A stretch of 64,000 nucleotides of DNA from Candidatus Sulfotelmatobacter sp. (GTDB lineage: Bacteria; Vulcanimicrobiota; Vulcanimicrobiia; Vulcanimicrobiales; Vulcanimicrobiaceae), in contig DATJRY010000006.1 in the NCBI GenBank assembly GCA_035504415.1, positions 97,110 to 161,109 on the forward strand, given 5' to 3'. The notes beneath the pieces were generated by a model. It had not been told where the DNA came from and searched no databases. It saw nothing but the letters and a program-made list of their open reading frames with translations. Within the stretch, counting starts at the first letter, position 1; every line of letters begins with the position of its first letter. Shown piece after piece: positions 1 to 8,935 of this stretch. A program made the position numbers and the translations under genes.

Positions 1-2874
1 GTCGCGATCGCGATCGCGGCCAGCGGTCCGCTGCGCGCCGACGGGAGCAGCGTCGACGACCTGCGCATCCAAGCGCGTGACGCCTGGGGGCACCATGCGG
101 CGTCGGGCGAGCTCGTGCAGCTCACGCTCGTCTCCGGTGACGCGCGCCTCTCGCGGGTCGCGGTCGCGACCGACGATCCCGCCGCTCCCGCCGTGACGCC
201 CACGCCGCAGCCATCGCCCTCGCCGGGCGCCGGCGCGGCGAACACGCGGCAGACGATCGGCGTCGCGCTCGGCCCCGACGGTTCGGCGATCGTGCACCTG
301 CTGCCGGGGATGATCCCGGGCGACATCGTGCTGCAGGCGTCGAGCGGCGATGCGACCTGCGAGACGCGCGTCTTCCTCGCGCCCAATCCGCGCAAGCCGT
401 TCGTCAACGGCCTGGTCACCGCCGGCGCCGGCGCGGTGCCGGGCATCCCGGACAGCCCCGACGACGTCGCCGACGGCACCAACTCCCGCCGCGGCCGCAT
501 CGCGGTCTTCGGCACCGGCTCGGTCGGCAGCGGCGTGTTGACCTTCGCCTACGACACCGCCAACGTGCTGCAGCGCACGACGGACTACAGTGGTGCGGCG
601 AGCGTCGATCCGAGCGATCGTCCGTACGCGATCACCGGCGACACCAGCTCCCTGCGCGACGACGCGCTCTCGCGCGACCATCTCTTTTTCCGCTACGACA
701 GCGGCCGCACCAGCGCCGAGTGGGGCGAGTTCCAGGCCTCGACGACGACCGACCCGACCAACCTGGGTGCGTTCAACCAGCTGGTCGACGGCGCCAAGCT
801 CGACGTCGCCGGCGCGAACGCGCGTGCGACCGTGTTCGCGGCGCGCAACGACGTCGGCTACGACCGGCGCGTGTTCGCGCCGACGGGCCTCGCCAGCGGC
901 GTGATGCTCTACCCGCAGATCGTCGTCGGCTCGGACGTCGCCTACTTGGCGGCGATCGATCGCCGCACCGGCGCCGTGCTGACGCAGACGCCGCTCACCA
1001 ACGGCGTCGACTACACGATCGAGTACTCGACCGGGCAGCTGCGCTTCATCAACATCCCGCTCCCGTTCGACCAGAACTTCAACCCGCAAGAAGTCGTGCT
1101 GACGTACGAGTACGACGACCCCAGCGGTGCGGCCAAGACGGTCGGCGGCCACGCCGAAGTCGCGCTCGGCAAGGCCGTCAAGCTCGGCTTGGGCTACGTC
1201 AACGACACGACCGGTGCCGGCAACGTCACGCTGGCCTCGCAGTCGCTCAGCGGGACGATCCCGGGCGGCTCGTGGTCGATCGTGCACGCCACCAGCGCCG
1301 GCTCGCTGCTGGCGACCTCCGCCGATCAGACGCAAGCCGGCGACGGCGGCGGCGCGCTGCATGCCGCGCTCACGCGCAGCGTCGGCAACGACCACCTCTC
1401 GTTGCTGTTCGATCAGACCGGGGCGGGCTACGACGATCCGTTCGGCGGGCTCTCCACGCCCGGCCTCATCAACGAAGCGGTCAGCTACGGCCACAAGTTC
1501 GCCGGCGGCCAGGGCGAGATCGACCTCGACCTCGACCATCAGGCCAACGTCGGCATCAACGGGGCGGCCTCGACGACGCAGACCGAAGCGCAGCTGCGCG
1601 CGCGCCGCCAGCTCGGCAAGCGGGTCACGGTGACCGCCTCGGTCGACCGCCGCGTCTCGACCAGCTCCGCGGTCGGCACGCAGCTGGCGGTGCCGACCCC
1701 CGCGCCGAGCGGAACGCCCAGCCCGTACGACGTGACCAATCTGCCGGCGCAGGAGTCGACGCAGGTGCAGGCCGGCGTCGACTGGCGGGTGACCAACGCG
1801 GCGACGCTGAGCGTCGACCGTCTGCAGACGATCGGCGGCGAGAACTCCGTGCAGCCGACGCAGACCGACGCGCAGCTGACCTACGACATCGGCAAGATCG
1901 GCCGCGTCTACGCGCGCGAGCGCTGGAGCGCCGCGCCGGTCGAAAGCTTCGCCGACGCGACGCAGGCGCTCACCTCCGGCACCGGCGGGACGCGCTCGTT
2001 CGAAGTCGGCGTCGAGAACCGCTTGGGGCCGATGACGACCGTCGACGACTCGTGGGGTGTCGATCACACCGCCAACGGCAGCAGCATCTACACCGCGCTG
2101 GGTGTGCAGGAGAAGCTCAACCTGGGCCGCGTCAAGGGCAACGCCTTCATCCAGGACGGCACCGCCAGCGGCTACGACTCGTCGAGCGGCGGGTTCGACG
2201 TGTACGGCCTCTCGCTCAGCTACGCCGATCCCAGCAACCGCCTGCGCGTGAGCGGTTCCTCGCAGCTGCGCACCGGCAACGGCGCCGGCTTCTCCGATAC
2301 GCTCGGCGCGGCCGGCGCGCTGACGCAGGACCTTTCCGTGTTCGCCGCGCTGACCGACGCGCGCTCGGACGGCAACGGCGAGTCCGACGACAAGGTCGGC
2401 TTGGCCTGGCGCCCCGCGCAGAGCGACGACGGCGTGACGCTCTTCCAGTACGAGCGCCAGACCGGTACCGGCACCTACGACGGCAACGACGAAGGTGCGG
2501 TGCTCTCGCTCGAGCAGGTCGTCCGCCTGCGCCGGCGCACCGAGGTCACCGCGCGCTACGCCTACAAGCTCGACGGCGACCAGTTCTACGAAGCGCACAG
2601 CTCGCTGCTCGGCCTGCGCGTCGATCAGACGCTCGGCGATCGTTACGACGTCGGCGCCGAGATCCGCCGCGCGAACGTGCTCGGCATCGACGGCGCGACC
2701 TCGAACGCGTTCGCGCTCGAGGCCGGCCTGCGGCTCGGCAACCAAACGCGCTTCGGCGTCGGCTACAACTTCAGCGCGACTGCCGACCCGTCGCTGGCGA
2801 CGACGCCGCAGCACCGCGGCTTCTACACCACCGTGACGACCGTGGTCGACCGCATCTTGGGTTGGGGCCGCTAG
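1..2874 (+). CDS. Large outer-membrane beta-barrel surface protein, 5' truncated by the window edge
   Basis: The frame is open from base 1, so the true start lies upstream and 957 codons are visible. The first ~120 residues look like an Ig/Big-type domain followed by a Pro/Thr-rich linker (PTPQPSPSPG). Next comes a module with the order FAYDTAN, YAITGDTSS, LFFRYDSGRTSAEWGEF and DYTIEYSTGQLRF, a pattern I associate with large repeat-bearing outer-membrane proteins of diderms. The remaining ~550 residues are alternating amphipathic strands rich in Gly, Thr, Gln and Asp, ending in a strand-like RGFYTTVTTVVD segment, as expected of a barrel. Exact family and substrate are unknown. It resembles the 17823-20852 protein in general architecture only. 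It converges on ridA and overlaps its stop by 4 bases. Confidence 0.6.
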   Translation, partial: VAIAIAASGPLRADGSSVDDLRIQARDAWGHHAASGELVQLTLVSGDARLSRVAVATDDPAAPAVTPTPQPSPSPGAGAANTRQTIGVALGPDGSAIVHLLPGMIPGDIVLQASSGDATCETRVFLAPNPRKPFVNGLVTAGAGAVPGIPDSPDDVADGTNSRRGRIAVFGTGSVGSGVLTFAYDTANVLQRTTDYSGAASVDPSDRPYAITGDTSSLRDDALSRDHLFFRYDSGRTSAEWGEFQASTTTDPTNLGAFNQLVDGAKLDVAGANARATVFAARNDVGYDRRVFAPTGLASGVMLYPQIVVGSDVAYLAAIDRRTGAVLTQTPLTNGVDYTIEYSTGQLRFINIPLPFDQNFNPQEVVLTYEYDDPSGAAKTVGGHAEVALGKAVKLGLGYVNDTTGAGNVTLASQSLSGTIPGGSWSIVHATSAGSLLATSADQTQAGDGGGALHAALTRSVGNDHLSLLFDQTGAGYDDPFGGLSTPGLINEAVSYGHKFAGGQGEIDLDLDHQANVGINGAASTTQTEAQLRARRQLGKRVTVTASVDRRVSTSSAVGTQLAVPTPAPSGTPSPYDVTNLPAQESTQVQAGVDWRVTNAATLSVDRLQTIGGENSVQPTQTDAQLTYDIGKIGRVYARERWSAAPVESFADATQALTSGTGGTRSFEVGVENRLGPMTTVDDSWGVDHTANGSSIYTALGVQEKLNLGRVKGNAFIQDGTASGYDSSSGGFDVYGLSLSYADPSNRLRVSGSSQLRTGNGAGFSDTLGAAGALTQDLSVFAALTDARSDGNGESDDKVGLAWRPAQSDDGVTLFQYERQTGTGTYDGNDEGAVLSLEQVVRLRRRTEVTARYAYKLDGDQFYEAHSSLLGLRVDQTLGDRYDVGAEIRRANVLGIDGATSNAFALEAGLRLGNQTRFGVGYNFSATADPSLATTPQHRGFYTTVTTVVDRILGWGR

Positions 2875-3266
2875 GACGAGCGGCGCAGCGCGACGACTTC
2901 GATCTCGACTTTGGCGCCGCGCGGAAGGGCGGCGACGGCGACCGTCGAGCGGGCCGGATACGGACCCTCGCCGTACGGCTGCGCGTAGACCGCGTTGACG
3001 GCCGCGAAGTCGTCCATCGCGACCAGGAAGATCGTCGTCTTGACGACGTCGGCGAAGCCGAGTCCAGCCGCTCGCAGCACGGCGTCGATGTTGCGGTTGA
3101 TCTGGTGCGTCTGCGTCGCCGCGTTGCCCTCGACGAGCGAACCGGTCGCCGGGTCGAGCGCGATCTGGCCAGAGCAGAAGACGTACGGCCCGGCCGCGAC
3201 GGCTTGCGCGTAGGGCCCGATCGCGGCCGGTGCGTCGGGTGTGCGGATCGTCTCGCGCTCGCTCAC
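2871..3266 (-). CDS. ridA: RidA family enamine/imine deaminase
   Basis: At 131 residues this has the normal length of the YjgF/YER057c/UK114 (RidA) family. Members hydrolyse reactive 2-aminoacrylate-type enamines and imines released by PLP enzymes. The signature is present: GPYAQAV near residue 18, FCSGQIALDP at 30-39, and the substrate-binding arginine in PARSTVAV (Arg106) with the late acidic EIEVVA segment. The ATG overlaps the stop of the upstream aldo/keto reductase gene by 4 bases, so the two are probably translated as a unit. The assignment to the family is firm, while the exact deaminase substrate is not. Confidence 0.9.
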   Translation of the reverse strand: MSERETIRTPDAPAAIGPYAQAVAAGPYVFCSGQIALDPATGSLVEGNAATQTHQINRNIDAVLRAAGLGFADVVKTTIFLVAMDDFAAVNAVYAQPYGEGPYPARSTVAVAALPRGAKVEIEVVALRRSS

Positions 3267-4306
3267 GCGTGCGCCGGGAGCGCCGCGTCGGGCGGCGGCG
3301 ACATCGTGCCTTTGTAGCGGTTCTGTTCCGGGCCGACGCCGAAGTTGCTCTTCGCGAGCTCGGCGATACGCGCCAGCTCGGCGGCGCTCAGGCGCGGCGT
3401 GTCGGGCGCCGCTGCGAACTCGCGCAGCTGCTCGCTATCGTAGATGTTCGGCAGCACGGTCATCACGCGCGGTTCGGCCAACAGCCACTGGATCGCGGCT
3501 TGACCGAGCGTGCGGCCGGGCTCCTCGAGGAAGCGCAGCGTCTCGACTTTCTGGATACCGTTGATCAGCCACGAGCGCGGACGATGGCTGCGATGATCGG
3601 TCGGCGGGAAGACGGTGTCCTTGGTGTACTTGCCTTCGAGCATCCCCGACGAGTGCGGCACGCGGATGAAGTAGGTCGTGTCGGCGTGGAGCTCGTCGGC
3701 CGCCGCGACCATCTCGTTGCCGGGGTACGGCTCGAGCAGGTTCCAGATCATCTGGACCATCGGCACGTTGCGCTGCGCCGCTTCGATGCCTTCCCACAGC
3801 CAGCCGATGGCGGGACCGAGCGCGACGCCCCAGCTGCGAATCTTCCCCTCGCGGCGGAAGTCTTCGAGCAGCGCTTGCAGCTCACCGTCGCGCACCTGCT
3901 CCAGGCGCGCGTTGTGCATCTGCCAGACGTCGATGTAGTCGGTCTGCAGGCGCCGCAGCGAACCTTCGAGCGCCTTGCGCACGAAGGCGGGCGAGAAGTC
4001 TTGCTCGATCTCGTTCTGGCCCTTGCGCTCGCCGGCGTGATGCTCCCAGTCGTACCCGAACTTCGTCGCGTACACCACCTTGTCGCGCCGGTCCGAGAAG
4101 GCGGCGGCCAGCTGCTCCTCGCTGCGGCCGTTGCCGTAGGTATCGGCGGCGTCGAACGTCGTGACGCCGAGCTCGTATGCTTCGCGCATCAGCGCGACCG
4201 CCTCGACGTCCGACTTCTCGCCCCACCAGCCGGTCGAGGTGGTCCACAGGCCGAAGCCGACCTCACTCACGGTCACGTCGGATTGGGGCAGCGTACGGTA
4301 CTTCAT
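3263..4306 (-). CDS. Aldo/keto reductase
   Basis: This 347-residue NAD(P)H-dependent oxidoreductase is a single TIM-barrel domain with the standard AKR tetrad readable as Asp53, Tyr58, Lys82 and His131 (motifs TFDAADTYGNG, VYATKFGY and VWQMHN). The family reduces aldehydes and ketones; the substrate cannot be told from sequence. A good Shine-Dalgarno (GAGGAG) precedes the ATG and is also part of an inverted repeat at 4314-4365. The stop overlaps the ridA start, giving an AKR-ridA unit. The small membrane protein gene lies upstream on the same strand, 63 bases away. Confidence 0.88.
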   Translation of the reverse strand: MKYRTLPQSDVTVSEVGFGLWTTSTGWWGEKSDVEAVALMREAYELGVTTFDAADTYGNGRSEEQLAAAFSDRRDKVVYATKFGYDWEHHAGERKGQNEIEQDFSPAFVRKALEGSLRRLQTDYIDVWQMHNARLEQVRDGELQALLEDFRREGKIRSWGVALGPAIGWLWEGIEAAQRNVPMVQMIWNLLEPYPGNEMVAAADELHADTTYFIRVPHSSGMLEGKYTKDTVFPPTDHRSHRPRSWLINGIQKVETLRFLEEPGRTLGQAAIQWLLAEPRVMTVLPNIYDSEQLREFAAAPDTPRLSAAELARIAELAKSNFGVGPEQNRYKGTMSPPPDAALPAHA

Positions 4307-4313
4307 CGACTCT

Positions 4314-4365
4314 CCTCGGCGGGACCGCTTCGGCGCCCCGGAGCGGCGCGCCTCGCCCGCCGAGG
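4314..4365 (-). promoter_or_regulatory. Inverted repeat that covers the aldo/keto reductase Shine-Dalgarno
   Basis: A perfect 10-base inverted repeat (CCTCGGCGGG at 4314-4323, CCCGCCGAGG at 4356-4365) encloses a GC-rich loop that can fold further. On the minus-strand mRNA the 3' arm contains the GAGG of the ribosome-binding site for the gene starting at 4306. It could be an RBS-masking hairpin, or simply the end of the upstream transcript without a T-run. Confidence 0.4.
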
Positions 4366-4369
4366 GGCC

Positions 4370-4549
4370 TCAGCGCGCGCCGTTCGACAGGTGGCGGGAG
4401 AGGCCGAAGTAGAGCGCGGCAAAGCCGAAGTCCGTCGCCGCGAAACCGCCCCACGTCGGCGAGTGCTCCCGCACCGCCGCGACGGTCATGAGCACGCCCG
4501 CGCACAGGAAGCCGATCGGAATGACGCGCACGATGAGGCCTCGCCTCAT
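4370..4549 (-). CDS. Small two-helix membrane protein of unknown function
   Basis: A 59-residue ORF whose ATG overlaps the TGA of the upstream Tat-exported protein gene by 4 bases, which strongly supports it being translated. Two hydrophobic stretches (about residues 9-25 and 34-50) suggest a membrane hairpin with a short positively charged N-terminus (MRRGLIVR) and tail. I do not recognise a family. The tight coupling suggests it works with, or anchors, the exported protein encoded just upstream. Confidence 0.6.
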   Translation of the reverse strand: MRRGLIVRVIPIGFLCAGVLMTVAAVREHSPTWGGFAATDFGFAALYFGLSRHLSNGAR

Positions 4550-5457
4550 GAACAGAGTAAGTCCTTCACCAGAGCGAGCGCCGCTGCGATGATCGCGAAG
4601 ACGCACGCGATGAGCCCGAGAACGGCTGCCACCGGCACCGCGCCGAAGATCGCGGCGATACCCCCGGCGGTGGCGATCATCGCCGAGATCAGCGCGGCCA
4701 TGTCGGCCGCGACCTGCATGCAGTAGCAGCACACTTTGATCGCGACGCGCTCGCCGTTCCAGATCGGGTTTTCGACGTCGCTCCCGACCGTCGGGGCGTA
4801 GGCCAACAGGCCGGGGTGCCGGTGAATCCCCCGCGCGGCCGTCAGCGTCGCGGGAAGCGCAAACGTCGTGGTGGCGGGCGCGCTCCCGGCGGCCGTCGCC
4901 GTGCACGAGAAGTTCACCCCGTCGGCGGTGTCGACGTTCACCGTCCACGCCGTCCCGTTGACGTCGATGAACGCGTTCGTCACGCTGGTCGACGAGCTCG
5001 CGGCGATCGTGAGCGTGTGGACGAACCCGTTGGTGTCGGTGAACTGAACCGTGCCGTTCGAGGGCAGCGTGCCGGGTCGCGTGAAACCGGTCGAGTAGGT
5101 TCGACCCGTCGCCATGGACGTGAGGGCGTAGCTGTACGTCGCCGCGTTCGCGCTCGAGACCGCGATGTCGGTCGTGTTGTTGAAGACCGGGGAACCGCCC
5201 GACGTCGCGCTCCCCAGCATCTGTGAGATGTCGTTGTACGCCACCTGGCTCGTGCCGCCGGTCGACGGCGCGAGCGTGTAGTTGTACTTATATCCTCCGC
5301 CGTTGGTCGTACACGACTCGCAGAGGACGGCCGGCTGGCGCTTCGCCCCGGCCAAATGCGAGAGGGTCGTCACCCCGGCCGCCCCGGCGCATCCGGCCAA
5401 GGCAAAGGGGACTGCGACACCGACAAAGCCACGGCGCGATATCCGAGAATGTTGCAT
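4546..5457 (-). CDS. Tat-exported protein of unknown function with hydrophobic Cys-bearing C-terminus
   Basis: The chosen ATG (303 residues) is preceded by GAAGG and gives a twin-arginine leader, ISRRGFVGVAVPFALAGC, with a cysteine that could be lipidated. The middle (about residues 40-220) is Ser/Thr/Gly/Asn-rich and beta-like. The last ~70 residues change character: a KVCCYCMQ cysteine cluster, then two long Ala/Ile/Val/Gly hydrophobic segments and a final LLCS. No enzyme motif is visible and I do not recognise a family. It is translationally coupled to the small membrane protein at 4370-4549 and divergent from the decarboxylase at 5529. Confidence 0.6.
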   Translation of the reverse strand: MQHSRISRRGFVGVAVPFALAGCAGAAGVTTLSHLAGAKRQPAVLCESCTTNGGGYKYNYTLAPSTGGTSQVAYNDISQMLGSATSGGSPVFNNTTDIAVSSANAATYSYALTSMATGRTYSTGFTRPGTLPSNGTVQFTDTNGFVHTLTIAASSSTSVTNAFIDVNGTAWTVNVDTADGVNFSCTATAAGSAPATTTFALPATLTAARGIHRHPGLLAYAPTVGSDVENPIWNGERVAIKVCCYCMQVAADMAALISAMIATAGGIAAIFGAVPVAAVLGLIACVFAIIAAALALVKDLLCS

Positions 5458-5528
5458 CGAGACACCTTCACTCGAAAGACGTCCCACCCAGTATGCTGTG
5501 CCGGAAACCGTAGCAGAGGGTTCCGATC

Positions 5529-6950
5529 GTGTCAAGAGATGACTTCCGCGCGTCCTTCGATCGCGTGGCGGATTGGATCGACGCCTACCTGCGCGAGACG
5601 CGCCGCTATCCGGTGCTCTCGCGGGCGCAGCCCGGCGATCTGGTGCGCGCGCTGCCCGACCACGCGCCCGCGGAGGGCGAGTCGTTCGAGGCGATCTTCG
5701 CCGACTTCGAGCGGCTGATCGTCCCCGGCATCACGCACTGGAACCATCCCCGGTTCTTCGCCTACTTCGCCATCAGCGCGGCGCCGATCACGGTGCTGGC
5801 CGAGGCGCTGGCGGCGGCGCTCGACGTCAACGCGATGCTATGGCGCACCTCGCCGGCCGCGACCGAGCTGGAAGACGTCACGCTGGCATGGCTGCGCCGG
5901 ATGCTGGGCCTGCCGGACGGCTTTCACGGCATCATCTACGACACGGCCTCGATCGGCGGGTTCACCGCGCTGGCCGCGGCGCGCGAGTCGCTCGACCTCG
6001 ACATCCGTACGCGGGGGATGGCCGGGCGCGACGACCTCCCGCCGCTGCGCGTCTACCTCACCGAGCACACGCACTCGCACGTCGAGAAGGGCGCGATCGC
6101 GCTGGGCGTCGGGCGCGAGAACGTGGTGAAGATCCCGGTCGACGAGCGCTTCGCGATGCGGCCCGAATCGCTCGCGCAGGCGCTCGACGACGACCTCGCG
6201 CGCGGGCTGCGGCCGATGTGCGTCGCCGCGACGGTCGGCACCACCTCGACCACCTCGACCGATCCGATCGCCGCGATCCGCGCGGTGACGCGCGAGCGCG
6301 GTGTCTGGCTGCACGTCGACGCGGCCTACGGCGGTCCGGCCGCGATCCTGCCCGAGTTTCGCTGGCTGCTCGATCCGGCGCACGAGGCCGACTCGATCGT
6401 CGTCAACCCCCACAAGTGGCTGTTCGTCCCGGTCGACCTGAGCGTGCTCTACGTGCGCGACCCCGAGCTGCTGCGCCGTACGTTCAGCTTGGCCTCCGAC
6501 GTGCTGGTGACGTTCGAATCGGACGTCCACAACTACATGGACTACGGACTGCAGCTGGGGCGGCGCTTTCGTGCCCTCAAGCTGTGGTTCGCGCTGCGTG
6601 GCTACGGCGTGCACGGGATGCAGGCCAAGCTGCGCGGTCACATCGCGCTGGCGCAGGAGCTGGCCGGCTGGGTCGACGCGGAGCCGGATTGGGAGGTCGT
6701 CGCGCCGCACCCGCTCTCGGTCGTGTGCTTCCGCCACGCGCCGGCCGGGATCGCCGACGGCGAGCCGCTCGACGCCCACAATCAAGCGATTCTCGATGCG
6801 GTCAACGCGACCGGCGAGGCGTTCTTGAGCTCGACCCGGCTGCGCGGCGGGCTCGTGCTGCGGGTCGCGATCGGCAACGAGCGCACCACCCGCGAGGACG
6901 TCGCGCTGGCATGGCAGTTGCTGCGCGACGCGGCGGCCTCGGCCGGCTAG
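5529..6950 (+). CDS. Group II PLP-dependent amino acid decarboxylase (aromatic-L-amino-acid decarboxylase type)
   Basis: At 473 residues this is the usual length of the DDC/TDC family, which decarboxylates aromatic amino acids to amines. Readable signatures are the HWNHPRFFAYF segment in the N-terminal domain, HTHSHVEKGA (the His that stacks on PLP), HVDAAYGG and the Schiff-base lysine in NPHKWLFVPVD (Lys296). The GTG start at 5529 is the first in-frame choice. Substrate (Tyr, Trp, Phe or Glu-like) cannot be decided. The stop overlaps the convergent stop of the small membrane protein gene at 6947. Confidence 0.88.
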   Translation: MSRDDFRASFDRVADWIDAYLRETRRYPVLSRAQPGDLVRALPDHAPAEGESFEAIFADFERLIVPGITHWNHPRFFAYFAISAAPITVLAEALAAALDVNAMLWRTSPAATELEDVTLAWLRRMLGLPDGFHGIIYDTASIGGFTALAAARESLDLDIRTRGMAGRDDLPPLRVYLTEHTHSHVEKGAIALGVGRENVVKIPVDERFAMRPESLAQALDDDLARGLRPMCVAATVGTTSTTSTDPIAAIRAVTRERGVWLHVDAAYGGPAAILPEFRWLLDPAHEADSIVVNPHKWLFVPVDLSVLYVRDPELLRRTFSLASDVLVTFESDVHNYMDYGLQLGRRFRALKLWFALRGYGVHGMQAKLRGHIALAQELAGWVDAEPDWEVVAPHPLSVVCFRHAPAGIADGEPLDAHNQAILDAVNATGEAFLSSTRLRGGLVLRVAIGNERTTREDVALAWQLLRDAAASAG

Positions 6951-7186
6951 ACGCCTCGCGGCGCGAGGCGCCGCTCGTACCAGAACAGCGCCGCCAGCGG
7001 CAGCAGCGGCAGACCGAACAGCGCCACGTGCAGCGCGTGCGCACGCGCCGCGCCGGCGGTCTCGCGGGCCGCGAGACCGCACCAGTGTGCCCCGGTCTCG
7101 AGGGCCGGCCCCAGGCCGTGGCGCACGGTGAGGTAGAGCACGCCCGCGACCAGCAGCGCGGTCGCGACCCGCACGCCGGGCGGCAT
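6947..7186 (-). CDS. Small two-helix membrane protein coupled to the chemoreceptor
   Basis: A 79-residue ORF whose ATG overlaps the TGA of the chemoreceptor gene by 4 bases. It has an N-terminal hydrophobic segment (about 5-21), a polar loop with one Trp-Cys pair, and a second hydrophobic segment (about 52-70) ending in basic residues. This suggests a membrane hairpin. No family recognised. Its position suggests a partner of the receptor or a simple co-transcribed gene. Confidence 0.55.
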   Translation of the reverse strand: MPPGVRVATALLVAGVLYLTVRHGLGPALETGAHWCGLAARETAGAARAHALHVALFGLPLLPLAALFWYERRLAPRGV

Positions 7187-8796
7187 CAGGACGCGAGCGC
7201 CAGCTGCACGTCGTGCGAGGCGAGCAGCTCGCGCGTCACGTCGCCGACGTTCTCGCGCAGCTCGGCGTTGCGCTCGACGACCTCGTCGGCGCCGCTGAGC
7301 ACCGCCGCCGCCGTCTCGCCGACCCGCGCGCTCGCCTCGCGGACGCGAGCGATCGCACCGCGGACGACCTCCGTCCCTTCGGCGACGCCGCGCACGGTCT
7401 CGGCGATCGTGCGAGTCGCGGCGGACTGCTGATCGACGGCGGCGGCGACATCGGAGGCGGCCGAGGTCAGGTCGCCCACCGAACCCCGGATCTCCTCGAG
7501 CGAGGACGCGACGTCGCCCGACGCGCGCCGCATCGAGCCGACCACGTCGGCGATCTCGGAGGTCGCGCTCGAGGTCGCCTCGGCGAGCTTGCGGACCTCC
7601 TCGGCGACGACGGCGAAGCCGCGCCCGCTCTCGCCGGCACGAGCCGCTTCGATCGCGGCGTTGAGCGCCAACAGGCGCGTCTGATCGGCGACGTTCTCGA
7701 TCAAGGTCGTCACGGCGTCGATCTGTTCGGTCGCGTCGCGCAGCGAGCGCGCGACCTCGCCGCCGCGCTGGCTCTCGCGACTGGCACGCTGGGCGACGGT
7801 CAGCGCCCGCTGCATGCGGTCGCGAATCTCGCTGCTGGCGTGCGAGAGCTGGTCGGTGGCACCGGCGACCTCGCCGATCATGAGCCCCGAGCGCTCGGTG
7901 ATCGTGGCCACCTGCGCGACCTCGTCGCGCGTCTGCTCGGCGAGCCGTTCGGCATCGCGCGCCGAGGCCAGCATCGCCTGCGAGGCGCGCGTGACGTCCT
8001 CGACGACGGTGCGCACGCTGCGCTCGATGCGGTCGACCACGTCGCGCACGATTTTCGTGCGGGTCCCGGCGGCGGTGCGCTCGGCCGCGAGGCGGCGCGC
8101 TTCCTCGCGCGAGGTCGCTTCGGCGGCGAGCTGCGCGTCGTCGAGCGCGCGCTGGGCGTCGGTCAGCGCGAGCGTCTTCAGGTCGGCCTCGCCCGCGAGC
8201 GCGTCGCGCAGACGCCGACTCTCGGCCAGCGCCGCGTTCGCGCGCGCGTTCTCCTGATCGGCGGCGATGAACAGCGCGCGGATGCGCACCGTCATCCAGA
8301 TGAGGATACCGCACTCGACGACCACGATGACGGCGTGGAGCAGCACGCGCGGCAAACCCCCGAAGCCGCTCTGATCGGGGAACACGGAAAGGGGTGCGAC
8401 GAAGTCGAGGATCAGGTGATGCAGCGCGGTCAACGTCGCCGCGAGCGCGATCGGGCGCCAATCGACGTACGCGACCAGCATCGCGAAGACCGCGAAGAAG
8501 TACATGTGGAAGTCGATTTGCAGATCCCCCGCGCCGGCGTGGACGAACAGCATGGGCATCCCGACCAGCGCCCAGGCGACGGTCAACCGCCCGGCTAGGC
8601 CGTTCGGAGAAAGGCGAACGCCGAGCGTTCCGATCAGCGCCAGCGCGGCGGCGAGCGCGGTCGGCGGCGCGACCGGGTGCGCGTTGAAGGCCGCGATCGC
8701 CGCGACGACCGGGACGTGCAGCCACAGCAACACGACGAAAACCTGCGACGCACGGCGGCGCAGGGCCATCAAGGCCTGGGGTTCAGTCGGAGACAT
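7186..8796 (-). CDS. Methyl-accepting chemotaxis protein with multi-helix membrane sensor
   Basis: The ATG at 8796 is preceded by GTGAGGAACGG and gives 536 residues. The first ~190 residues hold about six hydrophobic segments, with a His-rich stretch including [12 protein letters not shown] and LHHLILDF. This is an integral-membrane sensor rather than a periplasmic ligand domain. A coiled-coil signalling region follows, with the conserved hairpin tip around residues 375-395 ([20 protein letters not shown], then AEEVRKLAE). No other chemotaxis genes are in view. The stop overlaps the small membrane gene at 7186. Family certain; ligand unknown. Confidence 0.9.
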   Translation of the reverse strand: MSPTEPQALMALRRRASQVFVVLLWLHVPVVAAIAAFNAHPVAPPTALAAALALIGTLGVRLSPNGLAGRLTVAWALVGMPMLFVHAGAGDLQIDFHMYFFAVFAMLVAYVDWRPIALAATLTALHHLILDFVAPLSVFPDQSGFGGLPRVLLHAVIVVVECGILIWMTVRIRALFIAADQENARANAALAESRRLRDALAGEADLKTLALTDAQRALDDAQLAAEATSREEARRLAAERTAAGTRTKIVRDVVDRIERSVRTVVEDVTRASQAMLASARDAERLAEQTRDEVAQVATITERSGLMIGEVAGATDQLSHASSEIRDRMQRALTVAQRASRESQRGGEVARSLRDATEQIDAVTTLIENVADQTRLLALNAAIEAARAGESGRGFAVVAEEVRKLAEATSSATSEIADVVGSMRRASGDVASSLEEIRGSVGDLTSAASDVAAAVDQQSAATRTIAETVRGVAEGTEVVRGAIARVREASARVGETAAAVLSGADEVVERNAELRENVGDVTRELLASHDVQLALAS

Positions 8797-8858
8797 CCGT
8801 TCCTCACGAGGCAGGGCGAGCGAATTCCGCGCCACCACCCCGTGCGCTGGACTACATC

Positions 8859-8922
8859 GACCCTAACGGGTCAGGCAGCCGTTCGGATGCCGTTTCGTCA
8901 GCGAACGGCCGCTTTTTGACCC
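8859..8922 (-). promoter_or_regulatory. Structured intergenic element with two mutually exclusive stems
   Basis: Read as minus-strand RNA, GGGUCA (8922-8917) can pair with UGACCC (8873-8868) around an inner 8-bp stem formed by GCCGTTCG and CGAACGGC. The same UGACCC bases can instead pair with the next GGGUC through a GUUA loop (8872-8859). The alternative folds share one arm, as in attenuators and riboswitches. The element sits between the glutamine synthetase stop and the chemoreceptor start. It does not match a riboswitch consensus that I know. Confidence 0.4.
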
Positions 8923-8935
8923 GCGCTTTACCTTT

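Noticed and set aside
720..3317. Long plus-strand reading frame in another frame of the first gene
   Set aside because: Arg-rich shadow of the barrel gene with no recognisable motif.
8859..8922. Cyclic di-GMP (GEMM) riboswitch upstream of the chemoreceptor
   Set aside because: Only loose resemblance; the conserved GCAAAGC and GGUAGC-type receptor pieces are not present in order.
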